A program made the translations under genes and the position numbers. Positions 1-7,672 of a stretch of DNA of 34,319 bases are shown here, in pieces; within the stretch, counting starts at the first letter, position 1, and the number at the start of each line of letters is the position of its first letter. The stretch spans positions 1 through 34,319 of the forward strand of contig JASJBO010000099.1 of the NCBI GenBank assembly GCA_030066475.1. Direction: 5' to 3'. The stretch comes from Myxococcota bacterium (GTDB lineage: Bacteria > Myxococcota_A > UBA9160 > PR03). Below the pieces are notes generated by a model. The model ran no database searches and was not told the origin of the DNA. It saw only the letters and a program-made list of their open reading frames with translations.

Positions 1-1
1 C

Positions 2-637
2 GACGAGCTGCTCACCACCACCCGCTCGGTGCGCAAGCGCCTCGACTTCTCGCGCCCGGTGGCGCCCGAGCTGATCGAGGAGTGCCTCGAGATCGCGCTA
101 CAGGCCCCGACCGGCTCGAACGCGCAGGGCTGGCACTGGCTGGTCGTGACCGACCCCGAGAAGAAGCGCGCGATCCAGCAGCTCTACCAGAAGGCCTTCC
201 GCCTCTACGCCGCCGAAGACAGCCGGCGCCCGCAGTATGCCGACGACGACCCGCGCGCCGCGCAGCAGCCGCGCGTGTACGACTCGGCCAGCTACCTGGC
301 GGACCACCTGCACGAGGCGCCCGTCTGGGTGGTGCCGTGCGTCGAGGGCCGCGTGGAGCGGGCCGGCGTGGTGGTGCAGGCCTCGGTGTACGGCTCGATC
401 CTGCCGGCGGTGTGGTCGCTGATGCTCGCCCTGCGCGCTCGCGGCCTGGGCTCGGCCTGGACCACGCTGCACCTCGCGCACGAGCGGGAGGTGGCCGCGA
501 TCCTCGGCGTTCCCGAGGGCGTGACCCAGACCGCCCTGCTGCCGGTCGCGTACTACACGGGCGACGGATTCCGGCGCGCGCGCCGGCTCCCGGCCCGCGG
601 CCTCACCTACTGGGACGCCTGGGGCGCCACGCGCTGA
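2..637 (+). CDS. Nitroreductase family protein (5' partial)
   Basis: FMN-dependent nitroreductase-fold oxidoreductase, probably cytoplasmic and using NAD(P)H; the substrate cannot be told. The reading frame is open to the first base of the window, so the true start lies upstream. The first visible residues, DELLTTTRSVRKRLDF, are the conserved opening of this family: the Arg-Ser-x-Arg segment that contacts FMN phosphate. It is followed by LQAPTGSNAQGWHW (flavin and active-site loop). Near the end a G-LGSAWTTLH stretch and the GVPEGVTQTALLPVAYYTGD region match the family's FMN-binding C-terminal half. Only a few residues should be missing. Its TGA is immediately adjacent (no gap) to the stop codon of the convergent aldo/keto reductase: the six bases 635-640 hold both stops. 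The family call is firm, the substrate unknown. Confidence 0.88.
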   Translation, partial: DELLTTTRSVRKRLDFSRPVAPELIEECLEIALQAPTGSNAQGWHWLVVTDPEKKRAIQQLYQKAFRLYAAEDSRRPQYADDDPRAAQQPRVYDSASYLADHLHEAPVWVVPCVEGRVERAGVVVQASVYGSILPAVWSLMLALRARGLGSAWTTLHLAHEREVAAILGVPEGVTQTALLPVAYYTGDGFRRARRLPARGLTYWDAWGATR

Positions 638-1516
638 TCAGGCACCCGCCGCGCTGTAGCCCCGCACGAAGAGCGGCTCGAGCCCCAGCCCGGTCGCATC
701 GGGAGCGGCAGCGCCGGAGGCGGCCTCGAAGCACTCCGCCGCGCGCAGGGTCTCCTCGAACAGCCGCAGATCGCTCGCCGAGTTCACGAAGACGCCCTCC
801 CGCGCCAGCGCCCAGTGCACCGCCGCGTGCACGTGGGCCGGCTCGGTGAGCGGCTCGTACCAGGTGCTGTGCGTCGGCTCGGCGCCCTCCGGCCAGCGCC
901 GCCGCGCCACCGCCTTGATCGTCTGCACCGCGACCCCGCGCTCGGCGCACACCGCCAGCAGCCGCTCGAACTCCCCGGCGTAGTCGGGGCTCTGCATCAT
1001 CGGGAAGTTGTAGGGGAGCAGCACCGAGTCGAACGGGAAGTGCTCGAGGCTGCGCAGGTGCATGCCGGCGACTCGGGTGCCGTGCCCGGTCACGCCGAGG
1101 AAGCGTACCAGCCCCGCGTCGCGCGCCTCGACGGCCGCGCGCAGCGCGCCGTCGGGACCCATGGCCTGCTCCCACTCGTCGGGCTTCACCAGGTTGTGGA
1201 GCTGGAGCAGGTCGATCCGGTCGACCCGCATCCGCTCGAGCGAGGCGTGGATCTGGTCGCGCGCCGCCGCGTAGCTGCGCTCGCCGGTCTTGGTGGCCAG
1301 GAAGAACGCGTCGCGATGGCGCTCCATCCAGGGCCCGATGCGCAGCTCGGCGTCGCCGTACGACGCCGCCGCGTCGATGTGGTTGATGCCGGCGGCGAGC
1401 AGCCGCTCGAGGGCGCGATCGGCGGCGTCCTGGTCGACGCGCGCCAGCGCCGCCGCGCCGAAGACGATGCGGGTGCTCTCGTGGCCGGTGCGGCCGAAGG
1501 GGAGCCGGGGGATCAT
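638..1516 (-). CDS. Aldo/keto reductase family protein
   Basis: NADPH-dependent aldo/keto reductase of 292 residues, a cytoplasmic (beta/alpha)8 barrel that reduces carbonyls. The catalytic tetrad can be placed: D48 ([11 protein letters not shown]), Y53, K76 (FLATKTGE) and H107 (LLQLHNLV). The start is the ATG that gives [11 protein letters not shown], the usual family N terminus; it has a perfect AGGAGG five bases upstream. The frame stays open much further upstream, but that extension is low-complexity Arg/Ala and is rejected. A 16-base perfect palindrome (1538-1553) lies about 22 bases before the start. The gene converges with the nitroreductase without any spacer. The substrate is unknown. 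Confidence 0.9.
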   Translation of the reverse strand: MIPRLPFGRTGHESTRIVFGAAALARVDQDAADRALERLLAAGINHIDAAASYGDAELRIGPWMERHRDAFFLATKTGERSYAAARDQIHASLERMRVDRIDLLQLHNLVKPDEWEQAMGPDGALRAAVEARDAGLVRFLGVTGHGTRVAGMHLRSLEHFPFDSVLLPYNFPMMQSPDYAGEFERLLAVCAERGVAVQTIKAVARRRWPEGAEPTHSTWYEPLTEPAHVHAAVHWALAREGVFVNSASDLRLFEETLRAAECFEAASGAAAPDATGLGLEPLFVRGYSAAGA

Positions 1517-1537
1517 GCGCGCCTCCTGGGTGGGAGC

Positions 1538-1553
1538 GCGATGGTACCATCGC
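1538..1553. promoter_or_regulatory. 16-bp perfect palindrome upstream of aldo/keto reductase
   Basis: GCGATGGTACCATCGC is its own reverse complement. It sits in the 56-base gap between the 72-residue membrane protein and the aldo/keto reductase. On the minus strand it contains TACCAT, a possible -10 element about 25 bases before the reductase start. An operator overlapping a promoter is a reasonable reading. A palindrome this long is expected about once in 65 kb of random sequence, so chance is not excluded. Confidence 0.3.
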
Positions 1554-1572
1554 CGCCATGAGGCCCACGCGC

Positions 1573-1791
1573 TCAGACGTTGTAGGCGACGAAGAGCACG
1601 ACGAACACTGGCAGCCCGACCCCCACGGCGGTCGCCGCGGCGATCTCGCCGGCCATCCACACCGCGCCCCAGCCCGAGGCCTCGCGCTCGCGCCGCCACG
1701 CGGCGCGCTTGCGCTCGCGGTAGCCGGGCGAGAACGCGTAGCGCCAGAAGCCCACCAGCAGCTCCAGGGCGTCGGGGAGCGACTCGAGCAT
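1573..1791 (-). CDS. Small membrane protein, function unknown
   Basis: Seventy-two residues. The N-terminal 40 are amphipathic and basic ([13 protein letters not shown], then [13 protein letters not shown]). The C-terminal 30 form one hydrophobic segment ([22 protein letters not shown]) that ends almost at the stop, so it looks like a tail-anchored or single-pass inner-membrane protein with a cytoplasmic basic domain. A textbook AGGAGG lies seven bases before the ATG, which is the main reason to believe the gene. It is upstream of and co-directional with the aldo/keto reductase (56-base gap) and divergent from the hydrolase lipoprotein (41-base gap). I do not recognise a family. Confidence 0.6.
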   Translation of the reverse strand: MLESLPDALELLVGFWRYAFSPGYRERKRAAWRREREASGWGAVWMAGEIAAATAVGVGLPVFVVLFVAYNV

Positions 1792-1832
1792 CGGGCGACC
1801 TCCTGGGCGGTGTCCCGGAATGCGCCCTCGGC

Positions 1833-2750
1833 ATGACGCGCGCAGGAGTTGAGACGGCCGCCGCCCTGCTCCTGGCCGTGCTGCTCGCGGCCTGTGACCC
1901 GCGCGCCGGCGATCCGGCCACGACGGACCCGGTCGCCGCGGACACCGAGCACCCCGCCGCGCTCGAATCGCTGTCGATCGCGAGCGGCGACGCCAGCATG
2001 AACGCGATCGTGTACGTCGCGCCCGGACCCGGCCCGCACCCGCTGGTGATCCTGCTGCACGGCTACCCGGGCGAGGAGCGCAATCTCGACCTCGCGCAGG
2101 CGATGCGCCGGGCGGGCTGGAACGTGCTGTTCTTCCACTACCGCGGCGCCTGGGGCAGCGGCGGCAGCTTCTCGTTCGCGCACGCGCTCGAGGACGTCGC
2201 GGCGGCGGTGGAGACCGCGCAGTCGGCCGCCTTCGCGGAGCGCTTCCGCAGCGACCCCGAGCGCATCGCGCTGGTCGGGCACAGCATGGGCGGGTTCCTG
2301 GCGCTCACCACGGGGAGCCGGCTCGAGGCGGTCGACTGCGTCGCCTCGCTGGCGGGTGCCAACCTGGGCGCGCTCGGCGGCGCCGCCGCGCGCGACCCGG
2401 AGCTGGCCGCGGGCGCGGCGCAGTCCCTCGACGGCTGGAGCGGCCCGATCCGCGGCGAGGGCGGCGAGGCGCTCGTCGCGGAGCTGGTCGCGCGCGCCGC
2501 GGACTACGACACGCGGTCGCGTGCAGCCGCGCTGGCGCCGAAGCCGCTGCTGCTGGTGGGTGGATCGCGCGACACCGTGACCCCCACGGTGCAGCACCAC
2601 GACCCGCTGGTCGCCGCGCTGCGCGCCGCCGGCGCCGCGCGGCTCGACACGCTGGTGCTCGAAGCCGACCACGCCTTCTCGAGCCGCCGCATCGCGCTGG
2701 CCCGCGCGCTCACCGGGTGGCTCGCGCGCTCCTGCTACGAGCTGCCGTAG
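1833..2750 (+). CDS. Alpha/beta hydrolase lipoprotein
   Basis: Exported serine hydrolase of 305 residues. The N terminus is a lipoprotein signal peptide with the lipobox LLAAC (Cys21), so the enzyme is expected to be membrane anchored and periplasmic. The fold is visible: oxyanion HGYPG after LVILL, nucleophile elbow GHSMGG (S151), acid in GGSRDTVTP (D247) and EADHAF (H280), a complete triad. The [15 protein letters not shown] pattern resembles the dienelactone hydrolase/acyl-peptidase-like group; whether it acts on esters or peptides cannot be decided. The ATG was chosen because it places the signal peptide at the N terminus; the same frame is open for about 540 bases upstream without coding character. 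Its last 16 bases overlap the convergent ABM-domain gene. Confidence 0.85.
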   Translation: MTRAGVETAAALLLAVLLAACDPRAGDPATTDPVAADTEHPAALESLSIASGDASMNAIVYVAPGPGPHPLVILLHGYPGEERNLDLAQAMRRAGWNVLFFHYRGAWGSGGSFSFAHALEDVAAAVETAQSAAFAERFRSDPERIALVGHSMGGFLALTTGSRLEAVDCVASLAGANLGALGGAAARDPELAAGAAQSLDGWSGPIRGEGGEALVAELVARAADYDTRSRAAALAPKPLLLVGGSRDTVTPTVQHHDPLVAALRAAGAARLDTLVLEADHAFSSRRIALARALTGWLARSCYELP

Positions 2751-3034
2751 ACCGCCTCGTAGTGCTCGACCGCCGGGAACGGGTCGTAGAAGTGGTGGAG
2801 CAGCGCGCGCCAGCGCTGGTAGTCGGGGGAGCCGCGGAAGCCCTCGGTGTGGTCCTCGAGCCGGTCCCAGCGCACCAGCAGCAGGTAGCGGGAGTCGCGC
2901 TCCAGGCAGTGCTGCAGCTCGTGGCCGCGATAGCCCGGCATGCCGGCCAGGATCTGCTGCGCCTCGGCGAAGGCCGCCTCGAACGCGGCGCCCCGGCCGG
3001 GGCGCACGTCCAGGATGGCCAGCTCGAGCACCAT
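2735..3034 (-). CDS. Antibiotic biosynthesis monooxygenase (ABM) domain protein
   Basis: A 99-residue single-domain protein of the ABM dimeric alpha/beta-barrel superfamily, which includes small quinone/polyketide monooxygenases and haem-degrading enzymes. Diagnostic features are the opening beta-strand MVLELAILDVRPG, the helix AAFEAAFAEAQQILAGMPGYRGHELQ, the RYLLLVRWDRLEDHTEGFRGSPDYQRW segment shared by most members, and a C-terminal strand. It is translationally coupled to the upstream enoyl-CoA hydratase: the hydratase TGA and this ATG share one base (TGATG). This suggests the two act on the same acyl or aromatic substrate. No metal- or haem-binding His is obvious. Confidence 0.82.
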   Translation of the reverse strand: MVLELAILDVRPGRGAAFEAAFAEAQQILAGMPGYRGHELQHCLERDSRYLLLVRWDRLEDHTEGFRGSPDYQRWRALLHHFYDPFPAVEHYEAVYGSS

Positions 3035-3831
3035 CAGGCGTCCTCGAACTGCGGCTCGCGCCTTGCCAGGAACGCGGCGACGCCCTCGCGGAAGTCGCGC
3101 GTCCCCGCGGCCAGCACCTGGTTGCGGTCCTCCATCGCGATCGCCTGCTCGAGGCTGCCGGCGTCGACGCTGTGCTTGAGGCACTCCTTGGTCAGGCGCA
3201 GCGCCAGCGGCGCGTTGCGCAGCATGGCGTCGGCCATCTCGCGACTGGCCGCGTCGAGCTCGCCGTCGGGCACCACGCGCGACACCAGACCGGTGCGCTC
3301 GGCGCGCTCGGCGTGGATGAAGTCCCCCGTCAGCATCAGCTCGGAGGCGACGGAGGCGCCCACCAGGCGCGGCAGCAGGTAGCTCACCCCGATGTCGCAG
3401 GCGGACAGGCCCAGCCGGATGAAGGCCGCGTTCATGCGCATCGATGCACCCGCCACGCGCACGTCGGCGGCCAGCGCCAGGGCGAAGCCACCGCCGCACG
3501 CGGGCCCGTGGACGGCCGCGATGATCGGCTGCGGCGCCCGACGCATCAGCAGCACCAGCTCCGCAATGCGGCGCTGGGCGCGCAGGCCCGCGGGCACGCC
3601 GGCGCCCGCAGCGTCGCCCGAGCCCGCCTCCTTGAGGTCGAGCCCGGCGCAGAAGGCGCGCCCCGCGCCGCGCATCACCAGCACGCGCGTCTCGCGGTCG
3701 TCGGGCAGGTTCCAGAAGAAGTCGCGCAGCTCGGTCACCATGCTGCGGTCGAGGGCGTTCAGGGCCTCGGGCCGATCGAGCACGAGGCGGGTGAGGTGGC
3801 CTTCGCGCTCCACGCGAAGCGTCTGGTACAT
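3034..3831 (-). CDS. Enoyl-CoA hydratase/isomerase family protein
   Basis: Crotonase-fold enzyme of 265 residues acting on acyl-CoA thioesters in the cytoplasm. Visible signatures are the N-terminal LDRPEALNALD, the CoA/oxyanion segments AFCAGLDL and HGPACGGGFALALAADVRVA, and SELMLTGDFIHAERAERTGLVSRVVP near the C-terminal third. The catalytic glutamate of the SELMLTG segment is kept, but the position of the other glutamate of classical hydratases (usually in a Pro-Glu before Leu-Gly) reads as FIRLGLSACDIG with no Glu. The reaction could therefore be isomerisation or another crotonase chemistry. The ATG has GAGGAG eight bases upstream. It is the first gene of a two-gene unit with the ABM protein and is divergent from the PHP hydrolase. 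Confidence 0.9.
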   Translation of the reverse strand: MYQTLRVEREGHLTRLVLDRPEALNALDRSMVTELRDFFWNLPDDRETRVLVMRGAGRAFCAGLDLKEAGSGDAAGAGVPAGLRAQRRIAELVLLMRRAPQPIIAAVHGPACGGGFALALAADVRVAGASMRMNAAFIRLGLSACDIGVSYLLPRLVGASVASELMLTGDFIHAERAERTGLVSRVVPDGELDAASREMADAMLRNAPLALRLTKECLKHSVDAGSLEQAIAMEDRNQVLAAGTRDFREGVAAFLARREPQFEDA

Positions 3832-4031
3832 CGGCGGCTCCTCGCTCCGGTTGGACGTGAGGCGGGATTCTGCCACAGGGCGGCCCCTCGGGACGGCCTC
3901 CTGGCGCGCGCCGACCCCGGCAGTGCGGCGTTCGGACGCCGGCGCGGGCGGGCGCTCGCCGAGCTGCTGCTCGCGCCCGCGGCGGGCCGACTCGGGCTCG
4001 GGTAGCCTCGGGCGGCTCCGAGGGGGAACTC
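3832..4031. promoter_or_regulatory. Divergent intergenic region (enoyl-CoA hydratase / PHP hydrolase)
   Basis: Two hundred bases that must hold promoters for both directions. On the plus strand GGTAGCCT (-10-like TAGCCT, 4003-4008) precedes the AGGGGG ribosome site of the hydrolase. On the minus strand GGCAGAATCCC (3867-3877) is a -10-like stretch before the hydratase. No convincing -35 boxes or operator repeats are visible. Confidence 0.35.
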
Positions 4032-6704
4032 GTGCCGCAAGCGCCGGAGCTGCGGAGAAGCGGGCGGATCGCACGCGGGCTCTTGGCCCTGCTCGCCGCC
4101 GTCGCCCTCCAGCCGCCGCCCGAGGCCATCGCCAAGCCGTTCGCCGGCCGCATCACCGCGGCCAACCACGCGCGCCTCAGCGTCGGCGGCCCGGACGCCG
4201 TGGGCGGCATCGGCGACTGGGCGCTGACCAACGGCACGCTGTGCGCGGTGGTGAGCGACCCGTCGCACGAGGGCGACATCGCGACCACCGGCGGCACCTT
4301 GATCGACCTCGGGCTGTGCGGCCGCGCGGACGACCAGTTCCTGCTGTTCGAGCAGCTGGCGAACCTCTCGATCCGCCGGGCGATCCCGTTCCACGCGGTC
4401 GAGGCCGACACCGCCGGCAGCCTGGCGCGCGTGATCGCGCGCGGCGAGCTCGACGGCCTGGCCGTCGAGACCGTCTACGAGCTCGACGCGACCCGGCCCC
4501 GCCTGCTGCGCATCCGCTCGCTGGTGGAACGACGCAGCGCGGGGCAGCCGCTGTTCGGCTTCGGTCTGGCCTTCGGCAACGTCTACTCGCTGCGGCCGTT
4601 CACGCTGGGCATCGAGCGGCCCGACGCGTCGCGGGGCTTCCGGCAGGTGGCGTTCTTCGGGCGCGGCTCCGGCGCGGCCGCGAGCGCCGCGCACGCTGCC
4701 GACCTGGTGGTGCTGGTGGGCGAGGCGCTGCTCGAGCCGGGCATCGCCTACGGCGTCCGGCGCATCGAGAGCCGGCTCGAGCGGCAGGGCGGCGAGCGCG
4801 TCGACGTGCCGCAGTTCGTCCTGGCGGACGACCTCGCCACGATCTTCGCGAGCTTCACGTCCTCGTTCTGGTTCGGCGGCGACGCGTCGCTGTCCTGGTG
4901 GAAGCTGCTCCAGACGCGCTTCATGGACCTCGCGCCCGGGCAGGCGCTCGTGTTCGAGTACGAGATCTGGGTGGGCGATCGCGCCGACGTGGCCTCGGTG
5001 ACGAACCTGGTGTTCGCCGCGCAGCCCGAGCTGAGCGGCCGGGTGGACGATCCGGCCGCCACGATCCACCTGCAGCGCCCGGACGGCACGCCGGTCAGCC
5101 AGGCTCGCGCCGACGCCGAGGGGCGCTTCGCGATCCGCGCGCCGGAGGGCGCCTATCGCATGCGCGTGGTCGCGCCCGGCGCGCGCGAGGTGGCGCAGGC
5201 GGTCGAGCTCGAGCGGCCCGGCACCGACGTGGGGCGGGTCGCGCTCACCGGGCCGGCGCGCGTCGAGCTGCCGCGCGGCCAGCCGATGCGGCTGGTATTC
5301 ATCGGCAAGGACGGGGCGCCCGACCCGCGCTTCGGGGACGACCTGCTGGGCTTCTCGCTCGAGGGCGGCGGCCGCTTCCGCCGCACGGCCGGCGTGCGCC
5401 GGCTCTCGCTGGCGGGCGTCGCCTCGGACCCGCGCACGGTCGTGGTCGCACCGGGGCGCTACCGGGTGCTCGCGACGCGGGGCCCCGAGTACTCGGTCAC
5501 CGAGGCCTGGATCGACGCGTTCGCCGGAGCGAGCGTGCCCCTCGAGATCGAGTCCCCGGTGCGCGAGCTCGATACGGCGGGCTGGATCTCCGCCGACTTC
5601 CACGTCCACGCGGCGCGCAGCGGCGACAACTCGCTGCCGCTCGGGCTGCGCTTCGACTCGCTCGTCGCAGAGGGCGCCGAGGTGATGGTCGCCTCGGAGC
5701 ACGACGTCGCGGTCGACTACGCGCCGGCGCTGCGCAAGCGGGGCCTCGCCAGCGTGCTGGCCGCGATCCCGGGGCTCGAGGTCACCAGCGAGGTCTGGAC
5801 GGAGGTGGCCCCGCGCTCGATCGGCCACGCGAACACCTTCCCGTTCAAGGTCGAGCCGCGCGCGTTCCGGGGCGGCGCCGTCGCCAACGAGGGCCGGCGC
5901 TGGCGCGACGTGATCGCCGAGCTGCGCGCGCGGCCGGGCGAGCGCATCGTCCAGCTCAACCATCCGCGCCGCGGGGACGGCAGCGAGGACCCGCGCGCCT
6001 TCCTGAGCCACCTGGGCCGCGGCACGCCCTACGACCCGTCACGGCGGCTGGACGAGGAGCCCAACCGGACGCTGGCCGAGCCCGACCCCACGACGGGCGT
6101 GCGCGACATCGACTTCGATGCCATGGAGCTGCTCAACGGCGCCGGTCTCGACGCCTACGAGCGCACCCGTCGCGACTGGCACTCGCTCCTGCGCCAGGGC
6201 GTCCGGCTCACCGCCACCGCGAACAGCGACACCCACACGCTGCGCAGCGTGGCCGCCGCGCCGCGCAACTACGTGCCGCTGGAGGACGACCGGCCCGCCC
6301 GGCTCGACGTGCCGTCGCTGGTCCGCGCCGTGCGCGAGGGCCGCAGCTTCGGAACCACCGGACCGTTCGTGAGCGTCCGCCTCGGCAGCGCGGGCATGGG
6401 CGACACCTTCGCGGGACGCGAGGGCTCGCTCGTGGTCGAGGCCCAGGCAGCGAGCTGGGTGCCGGTCTCGGAGGCGCGCGTCTACGTGAACGGCGAAGAG
6501 ACCGCGAAGCGCCGGATCGGCTCGGGCGAGCGCATCGTCGTCCCGCTGCGCTTCGAGCGCGACGCCTACGTCACCGTCGAGGTGAGGGGCGAGGCGCGCA
6601 AGCCCTACTCCCTGGTGCTACCGCGCTTCGAGCCGCTGGCGTTCACCAACCCGATCTACGTGGACGCAGACGCCGACGGCGCCTGGACGCCGCCGGGTCT
6701 GTGA
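4032..6704 (+). CDS. Exported PHP-domain metallohydrolase, CehA/McbA type
   Basis: An 890-residue protein. A basic-hydrophobic N terminus (RIARGLLALLAAVAL) suggests a Sec signal. Residues about 40-515 are beta-rich, including a carboxypeptidase-regulatory-like/Ig-type stretch around 350-400. The PHP-type metal site follows: H524/H526 (DFHVHAARSGD), E556-H557-D558 (ASEHD), E583 (GLEV), H644 (LNHPR) and D733/H735 (NSDTH). These are the metal ligands expected in the CehA/McbA branch, whose founders hydrolyse carbamate and amide bonds. A C-terminal beta-sandwich (about 770-870) ends the protein. The start is GTG with AGGGGG seven bases before it. The substrate is unknown, and no neighbour suggests one. 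A structured repeat copy begins 13 bases after its stop. Confidence 0.88.
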   Translation: MPQAPELRRSGRIARGLLALLAAVALQPPPEAIAKPFAGRITAANHARLSVGGPDAVGGIGDWALTNGTLCAVVSDPSHEGDIATTGGTLIDLGLCGRADDQFLLFEQLANLSIRRAIPFHAVEADTAGSLARVIARGELDGLAVETVYELDATRPRLLRIRSLVERRSAGQPLFGFGLAFGNVYSLRPFTLGIERPDASRGFRQVAFFGRGSGAAASAAHAADLVVLVGEALLEPGIAYGVRRIESRLERQGGERVDVPQFVLADDLATIFASFTSSFWFGGDASLSWWKLLQTRFMDLAPGQALVFEYEIWVGDRADVASVTNLVFAAQPELSGRVDDPAATIHLQRPDGTPVSQARADAEGRFAIRAPEGAYRMRVVAPGAREVAQAVELERPGTDVGRVALTGPARVELPRGQPMRLVFIGKDGAPDPRFGDDLLGFSLEGGGRFRRTAGVRRLSLAGVASDPRTVVVAPGRYRVLATRGPEYSVTEAWIDAFAGASVPLEIESPVRELDTAGWISADFHVHAARSGDNSLPLGLRFDSLVAEGAEVMVASEHDVAVDYAPALRKRGLASVLAAIPGLEVTSEVWTEVAPRSIGHANTFPFKVEPRAFRGGAVANEGRRWRDVIAELRARPGERIVQLNHPRRGDGSEDPRAFLSHLGRGTPYDPSRRLDEEPNRTLAEPDPTTGVRDIDFDAMELLNGAGLDAYERTRRDWHSLLRQGVRLTATANSDTHTLRSVAAAPRNYVPLEDDRPARLDVPSLVRAVREGRSFGTTGPFVSVRLGSAGMGDTFAGREGSLVVEAQAASWVPVSEARVYVNGEETAKRRIGSGERIVVPLRFERDAYVTVEVRGEARKPYSLVLPRFEPLAFTNPIYVDADADGAWTPPGL

Positions 6705-6717
6705 ACACGGTTCCCCT

Positions 6718-6802
6718 GCTAGGAGCCTGCGCGGCAGAAGCCCCCCGCAAGCGCCCGCAGGGCGCGCGCAGTGAGGCGCAGCCGAACGAAGTCCACCAGC
6801 TA
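6718..6802 (-). repeat. Dispersed structured repeat, copy 1 (85 bp)
   Basis: Near-identical to copy 3 (two substitutions and one C-run indel) and related to copy 2. It lies between the convergent ends of the PHP hydrolase and a TRL-like lipoprotein, and its last three bases are the TAG stop of the latter. Three small hairpins are visible: CTGC-GCG-GCAG (6727-6737), GCGCCC-GCA-GGGCGC (6751-6765) and GGC-GCA-GCC (6775-6783). The copy is bounded by GCTAG at both ends (6718-6722 and 6799-6803), which could be a short target duplication or part of the element. Confidence 0.8.
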
Positions 6803-7204
6803 GTCCCCGTACACCTCGATGGTGAACTTGCGGAAGAACAGCAGGAACACCTGCGACTCGTAGTCCACGTGCTTGACGTCGGTGATCCCGGCGCCGGCGG
6901 CCGCGCTCTGGATCGAGGCGTCCCCCCAGGCGAACAGGTCGAGCCCCGTCATGAGCCCGGGGAAGGGCAGCGGCGGCAGCCCGATCTGACGCGTCGTGGC
7001 GCTTCCCATCCGCGAGCCGAAGCTGGTCGGGAAGATCTTCGCGGGCGCCTTGATCCTGCTGAACAGGATGCCCTGCGGCGGGATCACGTCGACCTTCTCC
7101 TTCACCGCCGAGCGGTAGAGGAGATCGGAGCGCGGATTGATGCCGGAGCAGCCCGCCAGCACGACCGCTGCCGCGAGGGCGACGGCTGTTGCTGCGATGC
7201 GCAC
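6800..7204 (-). CDS. TRL-like family lipoprotein (copy A)
   Basis: A 134-residue predicted lipoprotein: hydrophobic signal followed by VLAGC (Cys19). The mature part matches the TRL-like family: IPPQGILFSRIKAP at the front, then DLFAWGDASIQSAAAGAGITDVKHVDYESQVFLLFFRKFTIEVYG. This is the family's conserved G-D-A-S-x-x-A-A-x-x-x-G-I-T-x-x-x-H-V-D-Y core with a terminal VYG. The biochemical role of the family is not established. The start is GTG, only three bases after the stop of the upstream paralogue, so it is probably translationally coupled. Compared with copy B it carries a longer central insert (ARTSFGSRMGSATTRQ-like region). Confidence 0.82.
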   Translation of the reverse strand: MRIAATAVALAAAVVLAGCSGINPRSDLLYRSAVKEKVDVIPPQGILFSRIKAPAKIFPTSFGSRMGSATTRQIGLPPLPFPGLMTGLDLFAWGDASIQSAAAGAGITDVKHVDYESQVFLLFFRKFTIEVYGD

Positions 7205-7207
7205 GAC

Positions 7208-7528
7208 TCAGTTCCCGTACACGACGGTCGTGTAGCGCTGGTAGATGCCGAGGACGTTGTAGAACTCGTAGTCGATGTGCTCGACGTTCGTGATGCCGCC
7301 GTTCTGCGCCGCAGCCCTGACGCTGCCGTCTCCCGTGGAGAAGAGCGCCAGGATCGCGACGACGCTGGACTCGCCGCGCCGGCCCGAAGGATTCCCCCCG
7401 GTCGGATTGATCGGCGCTTCGATGTTCGTGTAGATCAGGCCGAGCGGCGGCACGACGGGCGCTGCGATGCAGCCCACCGTACCGAGCGAGAGGAGCAGAC
7501 CGACCGTGAGAGCCGCGAGCTTGTTCAT
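7208..7528 (-). CDS. TRL-like family lipoprotein (copy B)
   Basis: A 106-residue predicted lipoprotein (signal ending LGTVGC, Cys20; the -3 residue is Thr, so a weak lipobox). The mature region carries the TRL-like signature VPPLGLIYTNIEAPINP, then ALFSTGDGSVRAAAQNGGITNVEHIDYEFYNVLGIYQRYTTVVYG. It is closer to the family consensus than copy A. The ATG giving MNKLAALTVG was chosen because GGAGGAT lies six bases upstream; a longer open frame (to 7603) has no ribosome site and no signal-like N terminus. It is the first gene of the two-gene TRL unit. The 144 bases upstream (7529-7672) separate it from the DUF3124 gene and hold no other gene. Confidence 0.82.
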   Translation of the reverse strand: MNKLAALTVGLLLSLGTVGCIAAPVVPPLGLIYTNIEAPINPTGGNPSGRRGESSVVAILALFSTGDGSVRAAAQNGGITNVEHIDYEFYNVLGIYQRYTTVVYGN

Positions 7529-7672
7529 CGGATCCTCCGTGGGCGCGGGCGTCACCGGCGCGCCCGACGGCGCGATCATCGCAGAGACCACGACCGACAC
7601 CAAGGGGTAATCTCGAGCCTGAGCGAGGGGTTATCACCACGACCCGTGGAGCGCCTCGCTGGGCGCCTTGGC

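Noticed and set aside
7651..7666. GCGCC/GGCGC hairpin downstream of the DUF3124 gene, a possible terminator
   Set aside because: Five-base stem with no U-tract in the direction of transcription; such pairs are frequent in this base composition.
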